64,000 nucleotides of DNA from UBA2377 sp964429385. GTDB lineage: Bacteria > Verrucomicrobiota > Verrucomicrobiia > Opitutales > Opitutaceae. Below are positions 54,959 to 61,049 of this stretch, in pieces; within the stretch, counting starts at the first letter, position 1; every line of letters begins with the position of its first letter. A model generated the notes under the pieces. It was not told the origin of the DNA. It worked only from the letters and a program-made list of their open reading frames with translations, and made no database searches. The translations under genes and the position numbers were made by a program. The DNA lies in assembly GCA_964429385.1 (NCBI GenBank), contig CAYSBR010000007.1, positions 1 to 64,000 on the forward strand. The letters run 5' to 3'.

Positions 54959-55018
54959 TTGGACTTTAGGTGGACGCGCCGGCCCACCCACAAACCTCCG
55001 GCTCCGGCTAAAGTCCAA
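54959..55018. repeat. REP-like inverted repeat
   Basis: Perfect 11-bp arms TTGGACTTTAG and CTAAAGTCCAA enclose 38 bases containing GGTGG...CCCACC and GCCGG/CCGGC symmetry. The size and structure resemble REP or small palindromic elements. A truncated REP-associated transposase lies 5.8 kb away (60779). Confidence 0.5.
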
Positions 55019-55038
55019 TTCTTTGGGACATTGGTATA

Positions 55039-55087
55039 AAGTTCTTATTTTTACGCCTCTTTGCGCCTCTTTGGGGCGATGATTCAA
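55039..55087. repeat. 49-bp dispersed intergenic repeat, copy 1
   Basis: Begins AAGTTCTTATTTTTACGCCT and ends GGGGCGATGATTCAA. It matches the copy at 62911-62959 at 44 of 49 positions with no gaps. Both copies are intergenic and in the same orientation. Confidence 0.8.
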
Positions 55088-55185
55088 GGTCGATTGTTCC
55101 AAACGCAGCGGACGATTGGCCGCACCCGCGTGGCTCCCTCACCTTTTTTCGTGTATTTCGTGTAGTTCATGGTGAGTCTCCCCCT

Positions 55186-55665
55186 ATGAGTTTTCGCATC
55201 GGTCACGGCTACGACATCCACCGCCTCGTCCCCGGGCGCCCGCTGATCCTTGGCGGGGTCAGCTTCGACACCGACTACGGGCTCGACGGACACTCCGATG
55301 CCGACTCGCTCACCCATGCGATCTGCGACGCCCTGCTCGGCGCCGCCGGCCTGGCCGACATCGGCCATTTTTTCCCCAACACCGATCCCGCCTACAAAGG
55401 CATCGACTCGCAGGTGCTCCTCCGCCGCGTGACGGAGGAACTCCGCACCCGCCGCTGGAGCATCGTGAATATCGACGCCACCGTCATCGCCGAAAAACCC
55501 CGGCTCTTCGTCCACATCGATGCCATGAAAGCCGCCCTCGGCCGCTCCACCGGGCTCGACGACGCCGCCATCGGCCTCAAGGCCACGACCAACGAGGGCG
55601 TCGGCGATCTCGGCCGGGGGCTCGCCATCGCCGCGCATGCCGTGGCCCTGATCCGGCAGGATTGA
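55186..55665 (+). CDS. ispF: 2-C-methyl-D-erythritol 2,4-cyclodiphosphate synthase
   Basis: This 159-residue enzyme closes the cyclic diphosphate in the MEP pathway. It shows the metal-binding GHGYDIHRL, GHSDADSLTHAICDALLGAA, GLADIGHFFPNTDPAYKGID, and the C-terminal ATTNEGVGDLGRGLAIAAHA. It is separated from ispD by the repeat-rich 401-bp region, and its stop overlaps the start of the oligopeptide-binding protein gene (TGATG). Confidence 0.97.
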   Translation: MSFRIGHGYDIHRLVPGRPLILGGVSFDTDYGLDGHSDADSLTHAICDALLGAAGLADIGHFFPNTDPAYKGIDSQVLLRRVTEELRTRRWSIVNIDATVIAEKPRLFVHIDAMKAALGRSTGLDDAAIGLKATTNEGVGDLGRGLAIAAHAVALIRQD

Positions 55666-57317
55666 TGCCGCCACGACCGATGCGCCTTTCCCCCGCTCTC
55701 CGCCGGACCCTCGCCCGCCTGTGCGTCTTTGCCTGTGTCCTCCTCGCCGGTTGCTGGTCGCGCGAAACCGCCGTCGAACGCGGCCTCCGTGAACAGATCC
55801 TCCACCGCGGCCTCGGCGCCGATATCGCCGATCTTGATCCGCACATCATCACCGGCCTCTCGGAAATCAACATCGTCAGCACCCTCTTCGAGGGCCTCGT
55901 GGCCGAGGATCCGCAGGACCTGAGCCCCGTGCCCGGCGTGGCCGAGCGCTGGCAGATCTCCGCCGATGGGCTCGTCTATACCTTCCACCTGCGCGGCGAC
56001 GCCCGCTGGTCCAATGGCGACCCCGTCACCGCGCAGGATTTCCTCGCCTCCTTCCGTCGCGTTCTCACCGCTTCGCTCGGCGCCGACTACGCCCACATGC
56101 TCTACCTCGTCGAAGGCGCCGAGGCCTACCACAAAGGCTCGCAGGCCGATTTTGCCCAGGTCGGGTTCTCCGCCCCCGATGCGCGCACCCTCATCATCCG
56201 GCTGGAGCATCCCACGCCCTATTTTCTCTCGCTGCTTCAGCAACCCGCCTGGTTCCCCGTCCACCTCCCGACCCTGGAGCAAGCCGGTGATCCGGCCCGC
56301 CGAGGCAGCACGTGGACGCGCCCCGGCCGCCTGGTCGGCAACGGCCCCTTTATCCTGACGGACTGGCGCCCGGGCAAAGTCGTCATGGTGGCAAAATCAC
56401 CCACCTACTGGGACGCCCCCCGGGTGCGGCTCAACGCCATCCACTTCCACGCCACCGACAGCGTGGAGGCCGAAGAACGGATGTTTCGCGCCGGGCAGCT
56501 CCACCTCACCGAGGCCCTGCCCGTCGGCAAAGTGGACGCCTACCGCGACCCCGCCAGCCGGCAGGGCGACGTCCTGCGCATCAGCCCCTTCCTCGACACC
56601 TACTTCTACCGCCTCAACGTCACCCGCCCCTTCCTGAACGACAAAAACCTCCGCCGCGCCCTCGCGCTCGCCCTCGACCGCGACGTCATTGTGGAGCGTA
56701 TCACGCGCGGCGGCCAGCGGCCCGCCCACAGCTTCACGCCCCCCGGCACCGCCGGCTACACCCCGCCCCGCGATTTCACCGCCGGCCCGGAGCGCGCCCG
56801 TGAACTCCTCGCCGCCGCCGGCTACCCCGGCGGCCAGGGGTTGCCCGCCTTCGAGCTGCTCATCAGCAGCTCGGGCAACCACCGCGTCATCGCCGAGGCC
56901 GTGCAGGAGATGTGGCGCCGCGAACTCGGCGTCACCGTCACCCTCGTCAACATGGAGAATCGCACCCTCCTCGCCCAGCGCCGCGCCCTCGATTACCAGA
57001 TCCTCCGCTCCGACTGGATCGGCGACTACCTCGACCCCAACGCCTTCCTCGAAATCTTCACCGGCGCCTCCGGCAACAACCACACCGGCTGGCAGCACAA
57101 CGGCTACGACGCCCTCATCTACGCCGCCGCCCGCACCGCCGATCCCGCCCGCCGCCACACCCTCCTCCGCGAAGCCGAAACCCTCCTCCTCGACGAGGCC
57201 CCCATCATTCCCGTTTACCACTACACCACCGTCCGCCTCATCCACCCCGCCGTCCGCGGCTGGCACGACACCCTCCTCGACCGCCACCCCTACAAACACG
57301 TGTGGCTGGAGCAGTAA
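55665..57317 (+). CDS. Oligopeptide ABC transporter substrate-binding lipoprotein, paralogue 1
   Basis: This 550-residue OppA/SBP_bac_5 protein has a lipoprotein signal (CVFACVLLAGC). The mature protein shows GLGADIADLDPHIITGLSE, WSNGDPVTAQDFLASFRRV, VGNGPFILTDWRPGK and the C-terminal EAPIIPVYHYTTVRLIHPAV. It binds peptides in the periplasm for an ABC importer; no permease or ATPase gene is in the window. ATG 55665 overlaps the ispF stop; ATG 55680 is the alternative. Two paralogues follow at 61050 and 63220, beyond the integron. Confidence 0.93.
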   Translation: MPPRPMRLSPALRRTLARLCVFACVLLAGCWSRETAVERGLREQILHRGLGADIADLDPHIITGLSEINIVSTLFEGLVAEDPQDLSPVPGVAERWQISADGLVYTFHLRGDARWSNGDPVTAQDFLASFRRVLTASLGADYAHMLYLVEGAEAYHKGSQADFAQVGFSAPDARTLIIRLEHPTPYFLSLLQQPAWFPVHLPTLEQAGDPARRGSTWTRPGRLVGNGPFILTDWRPGKVVMVAKSPTYWDAPRVRLNAIHFHATDSVEAEERMFRAGQLHLTEALPVGKVDAYRDPASRQGDVLRISPFLDTYFYRLNVTRPFLNDKNLRRALALALDRDVIVERITRGGQRPAHSFTPPGTAGYTPPRDFTAGPERARELLAAAGYPGGQGLPAFELLISSSGNHRVIAEAVQEMWRRELGVTVTLVNMENRTLLAQRRALDYQILRSDWIGDYLDPNAFLEIFTGASGNNHTGWQHNGYDALIYAAARTADPARRHTLLREAETLLLDEAPIIPVYHYTTVRLIHPAVRGWHDTLLDRHPYKHVWLEQ

Positions 57318-57481
57318 TCCACCGCGACCGCCCAATCGTTCACCCCGCACCCGCGCAAACCGGCTACGCCTGCCTGGCCCGCCTCCCCGTCCGATCCGGA
57401 GAACGATCACGATAACGAGAGCGCGGGACGATCTAACCGCATAGGCTGAGCAACCGCGTGGGCATCGCCCTTTACGCGGCC

Positions 57482-58831
57482 TCACCCATCCAGCGGGCTC
57501 CGCACGCCCAGCCCCGGCTTTTGCATCACATGCGTGTAGATCTGCGTGGTCTCCAGCTTTGAGTGCCCCAGCAGCTCCTGCACTGTGCGAATATCCGTCC
57601 CGGCCTCCAGCAAGTGCGTGGCAAACGAGTGTCGCAGCACATGCGGCGTCACCCGCTTGTCAAAGCCGGCCCGCGCCGCCGCCGCCCGCACCATATTCTG
57701 AAACGAACCATCCAGGATGTGATGCCTTCGCTCCACCCCGGTGAGCGGATCCCGCAGAAACTCCCGCGAAGGAAACAGCCACTGCCATTGCCATTGTTTT
57801 CCTGCCGCGGGATACTTTCTGGCCAGACCCTCCGGCAGCCATACGCCGGGAGCATCGGCCTTGCGGTCGGCGGCGAAGATTTCCCGCAGCCGCCCAAGGT
57901 GGACCTCCAATCTAGGTTTCAAAATCTCCGGCAATACCGTCACGCGGTCCTTGGCCCCCTTGCCGGCATAGACCGTGATCTGCCCCCGCTCCAAATCGAG
58001 ATGGTGCACCCGCAACCGCAGCAGCTCCATCAGTCGCAGGCCGCTGCCATACATCAGTTCCACCATCAACCGGTACCCCGGCGACATCGCCTCCAGCAAT
58101 CGCCCGACCTCCGCCCGGCTCAACACCACCGGAACCTTCCGCCTCGGTCGCGCCCGACGAAACTCCATCTCACCCAAATCGATGTGCAGCGCCTCCTGCA
58201 TAAGGAACACGAGCGCGTTCAGCGCCTGCTTTTGCGCCGAGGCGCTCGTCCGCTGCTCAACCGCCAGCTTGGTGAGGAACCGCTGCACCTCCTCGCCCCG
58301 GGCCTTCCACGGTGTGTCCGGGCTCAGAAAGGCCGCAAAGCGCCGGGCCCAGTTCCGGTAGGTTTGCTCCGTCCGCCACAGCAAACCCTTGCTCCGGAGA
58401 GTTGCGACCAACGCCTGTTCCCAATCGCTTGCGCCCAAATCTTCCTTGGCCAAAGGCGGCGGCCTCCCGTTGCCTGCCGGCATCGGCCAAGACTCCAGTT
58501 CACCTGGCTCCGACACCGGCGGCCGAAACCCACCCTCACGACGGGTCACACTGCCCTTGCGCTGGGCCATCTGATAAAACCACCGCAAAGCCTCGCGCTC
58601 GTAATCCCGCTCGAACTTGGCAAGCCCCCGCCGGGCGAGATACCACCGGATAAACCCGGCCGAGACCGGACGGCGCGCCTGCTTACAGGCTCGCAAAAGC
58701 CCAAGAATATCCCTGTGGTAATCACGCCGCTGCTCCAACGACAGATCCGCGCCGGCCAACGCTTCCTTCCAAGCGCCAAACGACACCACAAAATCTGATT
58801 GTTCAGCATTTTGGTCTTCCCCAAAACCCAT
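57482..58831 (-). CDS. intI: Integron integrase (tyrosine recombinase) with N-terminal extension
   Basis: Catalytic residues are in YGSGLRLMELLRLR (Arg), GKGAKDRVTVLP (Lys), TPHVLRHSFATHLL (His, Arg), LLGHSKLETTQIY (His, Tyr nucleophile). The insertion specific to integron integrases is present: LARKYPAAGKQWQWQWLFPS then DPLTGVERRHH. At 449 residues it is about 110-130 longer than usual. Residues 15-95 (SFGAWKEALAGADLSLEQRR on) resemble a second core-binding-like helical domain before the normal one (DWEQALVATLRSKGLLWRTE). It would recombine single-stranded attC hairpins with attI. The start codon lies inside a 27-bp palindrome. Confidence 0.93.
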   Translation of the reverse strand: MGFGEDQNAEQSDFVVSFGAWKEALAGADLSLEQRRDYHRDILGLLRACKQARRPVSAGFIRWYLARRGLAKFERDYEREALRWFYQMAQRKGSVTRREGGFRPPVSEPGELESWPMPAGNGRPPPLAKEDLGASDWEQALVATLRSKGLLWRTEQTYRNWARRFAAFLSPDTPWKARGEEVQRFLTKLAVEQRTSASAQKQALNALVFLMQEALHIDLGEMEFRRARPRRKVPVVLSRAEVGRLLEAMSPGYRLMVELMYGSGLRLMELLRLRVHHLDLERGQITVYAGKGAKDRVTVLPEILKPRLEVHLGRLREIFAADRKADAPGVWLPEGLARKYPAAGKQWQWQWLFPSREFLRDPLTGVERRHHILDGSFQNMVRAAAARAGFDKRVTPHVLRHSFATHLLEAGTDIRTVQELLGHSKLETTQIYTHVMQKPGLGVRSPLDG

Positions 58832-58849
58832 ACTCGCAGTATGGGTTTT
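58823..58849. promoter_or_regulatory. Palindrome over the intI start codon
   Basis: Perfect 12-bp arms AAAACCCATACT and AGTATGGGTTTT with a CGC centre. The intI ATG (58831-58829) lies in one arm, so the RNA hairpin would hide the start codon and a bound protein would block transcription. Related sequences occur at 58869-58880 and 58995-59007. Confidence 0.6.
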
Positions 58850-58868
58850 CAGGAGAAGCGCTCAACCC

Positions 58869-58880
58869 AAAAACCCATAC
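58869..58880. promoter_or_regulatory. Half-site AAAAACCCATAC
   Basis: A single copy of the palindrome half-site found at the intI start, 19 bp from it and in the same direction as its left arm. Possibly part of the same operator array. Confidence 0.4.
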
Positions 58881-58994
58881 CCCCGGGCGCTCGCAGCCAC
58901 CCTTTGTTTCATTTACCATTATTGTTGATTGAGTTATGAAATCCACCAATCAATCACCCCTCTGCGGCGACGTTTTTAACCATCCCCGATATCT

Positions 58995-59007
58995 CATACT
59001 CAGTATG
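58995..59007. promoter_or_regulatory. Palindrome CATACT-C-AGTATG in the attI region
   Basis: Perfect 6-1-6 inverted repeat sharing the CATACT/AGTATG arms of the palindrome at the intI start, 13 bp upstream of the attI crossover site. Confidence 0.5.
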
Positions 59008-59020
59008 GGCTATTAACACT

Positions 59021-59027
59021 GATCGCC
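59021..59027 (+). other. attI core (crossover) site GATCGCC
   Basis: This 7-base site is the reverse complement of the R'' arm of cassette 1 (GGCGATC at 59359), as expected for the junction between attI and the first cassette. It deviates from the GTTRRRY consensus at its second base (A instead of T). The full extent of attI to the left is not defined by sequence alone. Confidence 0.75.
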
Positions 59028-59036
59028 GGAAGAAAG

Positions 59037-59342
59037 ATGCCACCCGAAGCCAAGATTGCCGTTCGAACCTATTGGAGCGCTGTCGTCGCGATGATGGTGC
59101 TGGCCTGCGTCGGAAATGTATTCGGAGAGATCATCCCGCTTTGGTGGAAGATTGGCGCCTGGATTTCTACGCTCATCGTCTTGGTCGGACAGTTGCTCTG
59201 CTGGCGGGCCGGCTGGAAGAGATACAATTCGGAATCGGCACCCTTTGCAGGGAAGCGCATCGATAAGTTTGTCGTGTATGTGCTCTTCGCGCCGATCAGT
59301 CTTTGGTTCTCGGATATCACTTTCCCCAAATGGGGTTTCTGA
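59037..59342 (+). CDS. Cassette 1: small membrane protein of unknown function
   Basis: A 101-residue protein beginning 15 bp inside cassette 1 with GGAAG upstream. It has two or three hydrophobic helices: YWSAVVAMMVLACVGNVF, WISTLIVLVGQLLCW and VVYVLFAPISLWF. It is not recognised. The stop lies 16 bp before the attC site. Being the first cassette, it is nearest to any promoter in the attI region and so most likely to be expressed. Confidence 0.8.
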   Translation: MPPEAKIAVRTYWSAVVAMMVLACVGNVFGEIIPLWWKIGAWISTLIVLVGQLLCWRAGWKRYNSESAPFAGKRIDKFVVYVLFAPISLWFSDITFPKWGF

Positions 59343-59358
59343 TGACTACGAAGAAAGA

Positions 59359-59428
59359 GGCGATCCAGCCACCACAGACAACGACCGGGAGCTGCGCTCC
59401 CGGTCGTGTCTGAGTTCAATCGTTCGGC
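59359..59428 (+). other. attC site of cassette 1
   Basis: 70 bp: R'' GGCGATC, 9-base spacer, a long stem CAGAC(A)ACGACCGGGAGC pairing with GCTCCCGGTCGTGTCTG around a TGC loop, 9-base spacer, R' GTTCGGC. The bracketed A is unpaired, the extrahelical base that orients attC recognition. R'' pairs with the cassette's own 5' end at 59021-59027. Confidence 0.92.
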
Positions 59429-59442
59429 AAGAATCACCAGCG

Positions 59443-59826
59443 ATGGACCATTGCGAGACACCGCCAGAAATTAGAGCTCGCTATCGAGAGATTGATCCGA
59501 TCCTGCGGCCTTGGGCTCACAGACATGGATTGAGTATCGCTACTGAGCACAGAAGCGAAGAAGTTCGTTCGATGGCTGTTATCGATGATGCAGGCGACAT
59601 TTACCAGTTATTCGCCACACCTGATTACGATGACCTGAATAGCATCACGGTCGGTGCAGCCCTTATCAGACGCGGAACGAAGAAGCACACATTCTACCGT
59701 GAACGACGCAATTTCGACTACCGAAGGAAGGTAGATCTTGGCGGTTTGGCCTCTGCCCTCGACGAAGCTTTAGGATTCGTGTCAGTATGGATTTCCCAAG
59801 CTGGTCACACCAGAACACCCGCATGA
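59443..59826 (+). CDS. Cassette 2: soluble protein of unknown function
   Basis: A 127-residue protein with no signal peptide or membrane segment. Recognisable stretches are PEIRARYREIDPILRPWAHR, MAVIDDAGDIYQLFATPDYD and VDLGGLASALDEALGFV, suggesting an alpha/beta fold with several conserved-looking Asp and Arg residues. I do not recognise the family. ATG 59443 is the first start inside cassette 2; a longer frame exists but would cross attC1. Base composition is visibly lower in GC than chromosomal neighbours. Confidence 0.72.
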   Translation: MDHCETPPEIRARYREIDPILRPWAHRHGLSIATEHRSEEVRSMAVIDDAGDIYQLFATPDYDDLNSITVGAALIRRGTKKHTFYRERRNFDYRRKVDLGGLASALDEALGFVSVWISQAGHTRTPA

Positions 59827-59837
59827 ATACAAACCAA

Positions 59838-59897
59838 GCCGAACAAGGCGGTGCAGGCAACCCGGCGGAGCCGGGTGCCTGACCTTTGACGTTCGGC
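59838..59897 (+). other. attC site of cassette 2
   Basis: 60 bp: R'' GCCGAAC, spacer AAGGCGGTG, stem CAGGCA(A)CCCGGC with GCCGGGTGCCTG around GGA, spacer ACCTTTGAC, R' GTTCGGC. R'' and R' are perfectly complementary. One extrahelical A is present at the same place as in the other two sites. Confidence 0.95.
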
Positions 59898-59906
59898 GGA
59901 AGAACG

Positions 59907-60269
59907 ATGAAGACCATCTTTTCAGCATTGGCACTTCTCTACGTCGCAGCCACTGCGACTGCGATTTGGTCAGCGGTCACCAACTCGGTCACGCGGAGAA
60001 GGACGCTCCTACTGTTATCTTGGTTCCTGACGGCCTCACTGCTTCTCGGCACCGGCGCGCTTTTCTGGATTCTGAAAGATGGGTTGGGGCCGGACTCCGT
60101 CACGTCCACGGGGTTCGCGGCCATCGGTAGGTTCGCGAAGTCAGCTTGGTTTCCGTTTAGCATCATCTTGCTGACTCCCTTGCTGTGTTCGTTCTTCGGG
60201 CGTTCTCGAAGGCCGATCCAGATGCCCGAGCCAACGTCCGGGCTGGCGCCCGGCCGTGGCTCATCGTAA
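59907..60269 (+). CDS. Cassette 3: small membrane protein of unknown function
   Basis: A 120-residue protein starting 15 bp inside cassette 3 with GGAAG upstream. It has three hydrophobic helices: IFSALALLYVAATATAIW, LLLLSWFLTASLLLGTGALF and WFPFSIILLTPLLCSFF. The C-terminal tail (RRPIQMPEPTSGLAPGRGSS) is encoded by the attC site itself, into which the frame runs before stopping at 60269, a common feature of cassette genes. No family recognised. Confidence 0.78.
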   Translation: MKTIFSALALLYVAATATAIWSAVTNSVTRRRTLLLLSWFLTASLLLGTGALFWILKDGLGPDSVTSTGFAAIGRFAKSAWFPFSIILLTPLLCSFFGRSRRPIQMPEPTSGLAPGRGSS

Positions 60270-60278
60270 TCGATGGGC
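60212..60278 (+). other. attC site of cassette 3
   Basis: 67 bp: R'' GCCGATC, 9-base spacer, stem GAGCC(A)ACGTCCGGGC with GCCCGGCCGTGGCTC (one mismatch) around TGGC, 9-base spacer, R' GATGGGC. Same 7-9-stem-9-7 plan as attC1 and attC2. R'' matches its own cassette 5' end (GTTCGGC) at six of seven bases. Confidence 0.9.
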
Positions 60279-60286
60279 GAAGAAAC

Positions 60287-60703
60287 ATGCGGATCATCGT
60301 CATTCTCTTTTTAGCGCTGACTTTGGCGGGCTGTTCACATCAAGAACCCGTTATCGGAGTTGGTGGTCAGTCGCCTAAGTTCGGGGATTATTCCCGCGCC
60401 GAAGTTGAAGCCCTTCGAGTCGCCATCGCCAAGCTCACGTTCCCCGTGGCTGAGCACACCTTGGCGAAGATGCTCCCCAAGCAGATCGAGCCTTTGCCCG
60501 TGTCGTTCGTTGATTGGGTTCCAGACCGAGAGAAGAAAGGAAGAGTCGGAGGGATGATAGTTGAGTATTGGCTGAATCGTGGCCAAGTCCTCCGAGTAGC
60601 GACCGCATATTATGACAAGGACGACACCCATTATAGTATGGAGGAGTGGGCCGTGATTCTCACCGCCGCGGAGCGCGACGACTACAACCGCCGCATTTAC
60701 TGA
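60287..60703 (+). CDS. Cassette 4: lipoprotein of unknown function
   Basis: A 138-residue protein starting 14 bp inside cassette 4. A lipoprotein signal ends in a lipobox (VILFLALTLAGC, Cys near residue 16). The mature part includes AEVEALRVAIAKLTFPVAEH, VSFVDWVPDREKK and GGMIVEYWLNRGQVLRVAT, suggesting a small beta-rich domain. No family recognised. The expected attC (R'' GCCCATC) is not found downstream, so this cassette can no longer be excised as a standard unit. Confidence 0.78.
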   Translation: MRIIVILFLALTLAGCSHQEPVIGVGGQSPKFGDYSRAEVEALRVAIAKLTFPVAEHTLAKMLPKQIEPLPVSFVDWVPDREKKGRVGGMIVEYWLNRGQVLRVATAYYDKDDTHYSMEEWAVILTAAERDDYNRRIY

Positions 60704-60778
60704 TGAAGGGCAAGCGGAAGGGGTCAGACTGCGGATGTTGATGTTGACGGCTGAGGCGGACAGGGCAAGCTGTGGAGC

Positions 60779-60910
60779 ATGGCTCGCAAACTGCGACTGG
60801 AGTTCCCCGGGGCCTGCTATCATGTGATCAACCGGGGCAATTACCGGGCGGACATCTTCCGCACGGAGGGTGCGCGGGCGGCGTTCGAGTCCTGCTTGTT
60901 TGAAGCAAGT
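60779..60910 (+). pseudogene. Truncated REP-associated Y1 transposase (RAYT/IS200-like)
   Basis: The first 43 or so codons, MARKLRLEFPGACYHVINRG continuing to FESCLFEAS, match the N-terminus of the TnpA_REP Y1-transposase family. That family normally continues for about 200 further residues with the HxH motif and the tyrosine nucleophile. Here similarity stops near 60905 and the frame continues into unrelated GC-rich sequence, so the gene is a 5' fragment. It marks the end of the cassette array and may have removed the attC of cassette 4. Confidence 0.82.
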
Positions 60911-61027
60911 CGTAAGGGGGGCAGGCTTTGCCTTTTACCTTCCTCCGCGCCAATCCCCATAAGCCCGCCGCCCGGCAGGGACTGCGTGCCAACCCTCCGG
61001 CCATTTCTCGAAGACACAGACAGCGGT

Positions 61028-61042
61028 TGAACCGGCGGTTCA
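61028..61042. promoter_or_regulatory. Palindrome TGAACCG-G-CGGTTCA
   Basis: Perfect 7-1-7 inverted repeat, 8 bp before the first possible start of the second oligopeptide-binding gene. It may be an operator or part of a REP-like element. Confidence 0.4.
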
Positions 61043-61049
61043 CCTGGGC

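Larger units (their letters stand above)
54785..55185. other. 401-bp intergenic region with repeats
   Basis: No credible gene. It holds an 11-bp perfect inverted repeat (54959-54969 with 55008-55018), a copy of a 49-bp dispersed repeat (55039-55087) and TTCGTGT-type repeats (55148-55171). A 92-codon minus-strand frame across it consists mainly of these repeats and was not called. Confidence 0.7.
58832..59036. promoter_or_regulatory. intI-attI intergenic region
   Basis: 205 bp between the divergent integrase and first cassette gene. It is distinctly A+T-rich at about 58905-58960, where promoters for intI and for the cassettes would be expected, but no hexamer pair is convincing. It ends with the attI crossover site. 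Confidence 0.5.
57482..60703. mobile_element. Chromosomal integron with four gene cassettes
   Basis: A minus-strand integrase gene (57482-58831), an intergenic attachment region ending in the first crossover site (59021-59027) and plus-strand cassettes separated by attC sites form the standard integron layout. Cassette 1 is 59022-59422, cassette 2 is 59423-59891, cassette 3 is 59892-60272 and cassette 4 starts at 60273. The 3' arm of each of the first three matches the reverse complement of its own 5' end (7/7, 7/7, 6/7), which fits past excision as circles. Cassette 4 has no visible attC. The cassettes look poorer in GC than flanking genes. No resistance or class 1 conserved segment is present. 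Confidence 0.92.
60704..61049. other. Integron-distal junction region
   Basis: Contains GGGGTCAGACTGC at about 60720, a sequence type common beside Y1/REP transposases. A transposase remnant (60779-60910) and a GC-rich palindrome (61028-61042) follow. No other coding potential is visible. Confidence 0.6.

Noticed and set aside
54824..55102. 92-codon minus-strand frame between ispD and ispF
   Set aside because: It runs through the inverted repeat and the 49-bp dispersed repeat, with no recognisable protein features.
59116..59442. Longer start for the cassette 2 protein
   Set aside because: The extended frame would begin inside the cassette 1 gene and cross attC1; the ATG at 59443 lies just inside cassette 2, like the other cassette genes.
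57482..60703. Class 1-type resistance integron
   Set aside because: No qacE, sul1 or known resistance cassette is seen, and the integrase is longer and divergent, so this is a chromosomal integron of another lineage.
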